From NCBI GenBank assembly GCA_030594645.1, contig JAUVEU010000019.1, forward strand, positions 1 to 40,171: a stretch of DNA of 40,171 bases. Reading direction: 5' to 3'. The first letter of the stretch is position 1; each line of letters starts with the position of its first letter. Source of the DNA: Candidatus Aegiribacteria sp. Lineage in GTDB: Bacteria; Fermentibacterota; Fermentibacteria; Fermentibacterales; JCC-6. Below are positions 40,143 through 40,171 of the stretch, in pieces. The notes beneath the pieces were generated by a model. That model worked only from the letters and a program-made list of their open reading frames with translations, had not been told where the DNA came from and did no database searches. The position numbers were made by a program, and so were the translations under genes.

Positions 40143-40171
40143 AATTTTGTATCTATTATCATGCCATAAGG

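Larger units (their letters stand above)
39912..40171 (+). other. Gene-free end of window: short repeats, tRNA relic, hairpin
   Basis: No ORF is supported. At 39917-39933 GTGCCAC occurs twice, separated by TTG. At 40003-40082 there is a decayed tRNA-like sequence, and at 40121-40142 a hairpin. A run of eight A's lies at 40091-40098. The mix suggests an intergenic site where small mobile or repeat sequences have accumulated. Confidence 0.5.

Overview
This 40 kb window looks like the chromosome of a Gram-negative (LPS-making) bacterium of the FCB type. By eye the GC is moderate, in the mid-40s percent. The evidence for FCB is: a run of lipid A/Kdo genes (lpxB, waaA, lpxK); a PorV/PorQ-like outer-membrane protein; and two exported proteins ending in a type IX-like (Por/FlgD-like) C-terminal sorting domain, one a seven-bladed FG-GAP/VCBS propeller and one a two-cluster ferredoxin. 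The look of the secreted proteins suggests candidate phylum Fermentibacteria or a relative, but no rRNA or marker tree is available here, so that placement is only inference. Genes are densely packed with many 4-base ATGA overlaps. There is no CRISPR array, no complete insertion sequence, no rRNA and no intact tRNA.

Layout. 1-250: the 3' end of a gene cut by the window edge. 246-937: a vapBC toxin-antitoxin pair with a palindrome across its promoter. 1025-11475 (minus strand): a long operon-like run, in transcription order a PorV-like protein, surE, two transglutaminase-fold secreted proteins, a GT-C membrane glycosyltransferase with TPRs, murJ, uvrC and a cupin whose 5' end carries two REP-like palindromes. 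11703-15523 (plus): prolyl oligopeptidase, lipM, lipA (lipoate synthesis). 15520-20404: 2H phosphoesterase, dusB, a TPR lipoprotein, cytidine deaminase and the large VCBS protein with its own promoter and a strong terminator.

20515-30852 (minus): a second long run, ddl, L-threonine aldolase, a Gfo/Idh oxidoreductase (GnnA-like candidate), lpxB, a fused acyltransferase-Kdo transferase, lpxK, nadB, an NlpC/P60 lipoprotein, an unknown secreted protein and a methyltransferase. It joins cell-wall precursor, lipid A/Kdo and NAD synthesis. 31005-32503 (plus): nucleotide-sugar epimerase and gmhB-like heptose phosphatase. 32513-35840: a cytoplasmic hybrid histidine kinase (PAS x3, HisKA, HATPase, REC, HPt) divergent from a receiver-only response regulator, together a plausible phosphorelay. 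35843-39911: M42 aminopeptidase, an unknown anchored protein, a ComEC-like channel lacking the metallo-beta-lactamase domain, a SpoU-type RNA methyltransferase and the exported ferredoxin. 39912-40171: no gene, but short repeats, a decayed tRNA-Arg(UCU)-like sequence and a hairpin.

The most unusual items are the exported ferredoxin with a sorting domain, the acyltransferase-WaaA fusion, the REP-like pair translated in frame within the cupin gene, the paired catalytic and cysteine-less transglutaminase-fold proteins, and the tRNA relic. I did not find a convincing wholly new multi-gene system.
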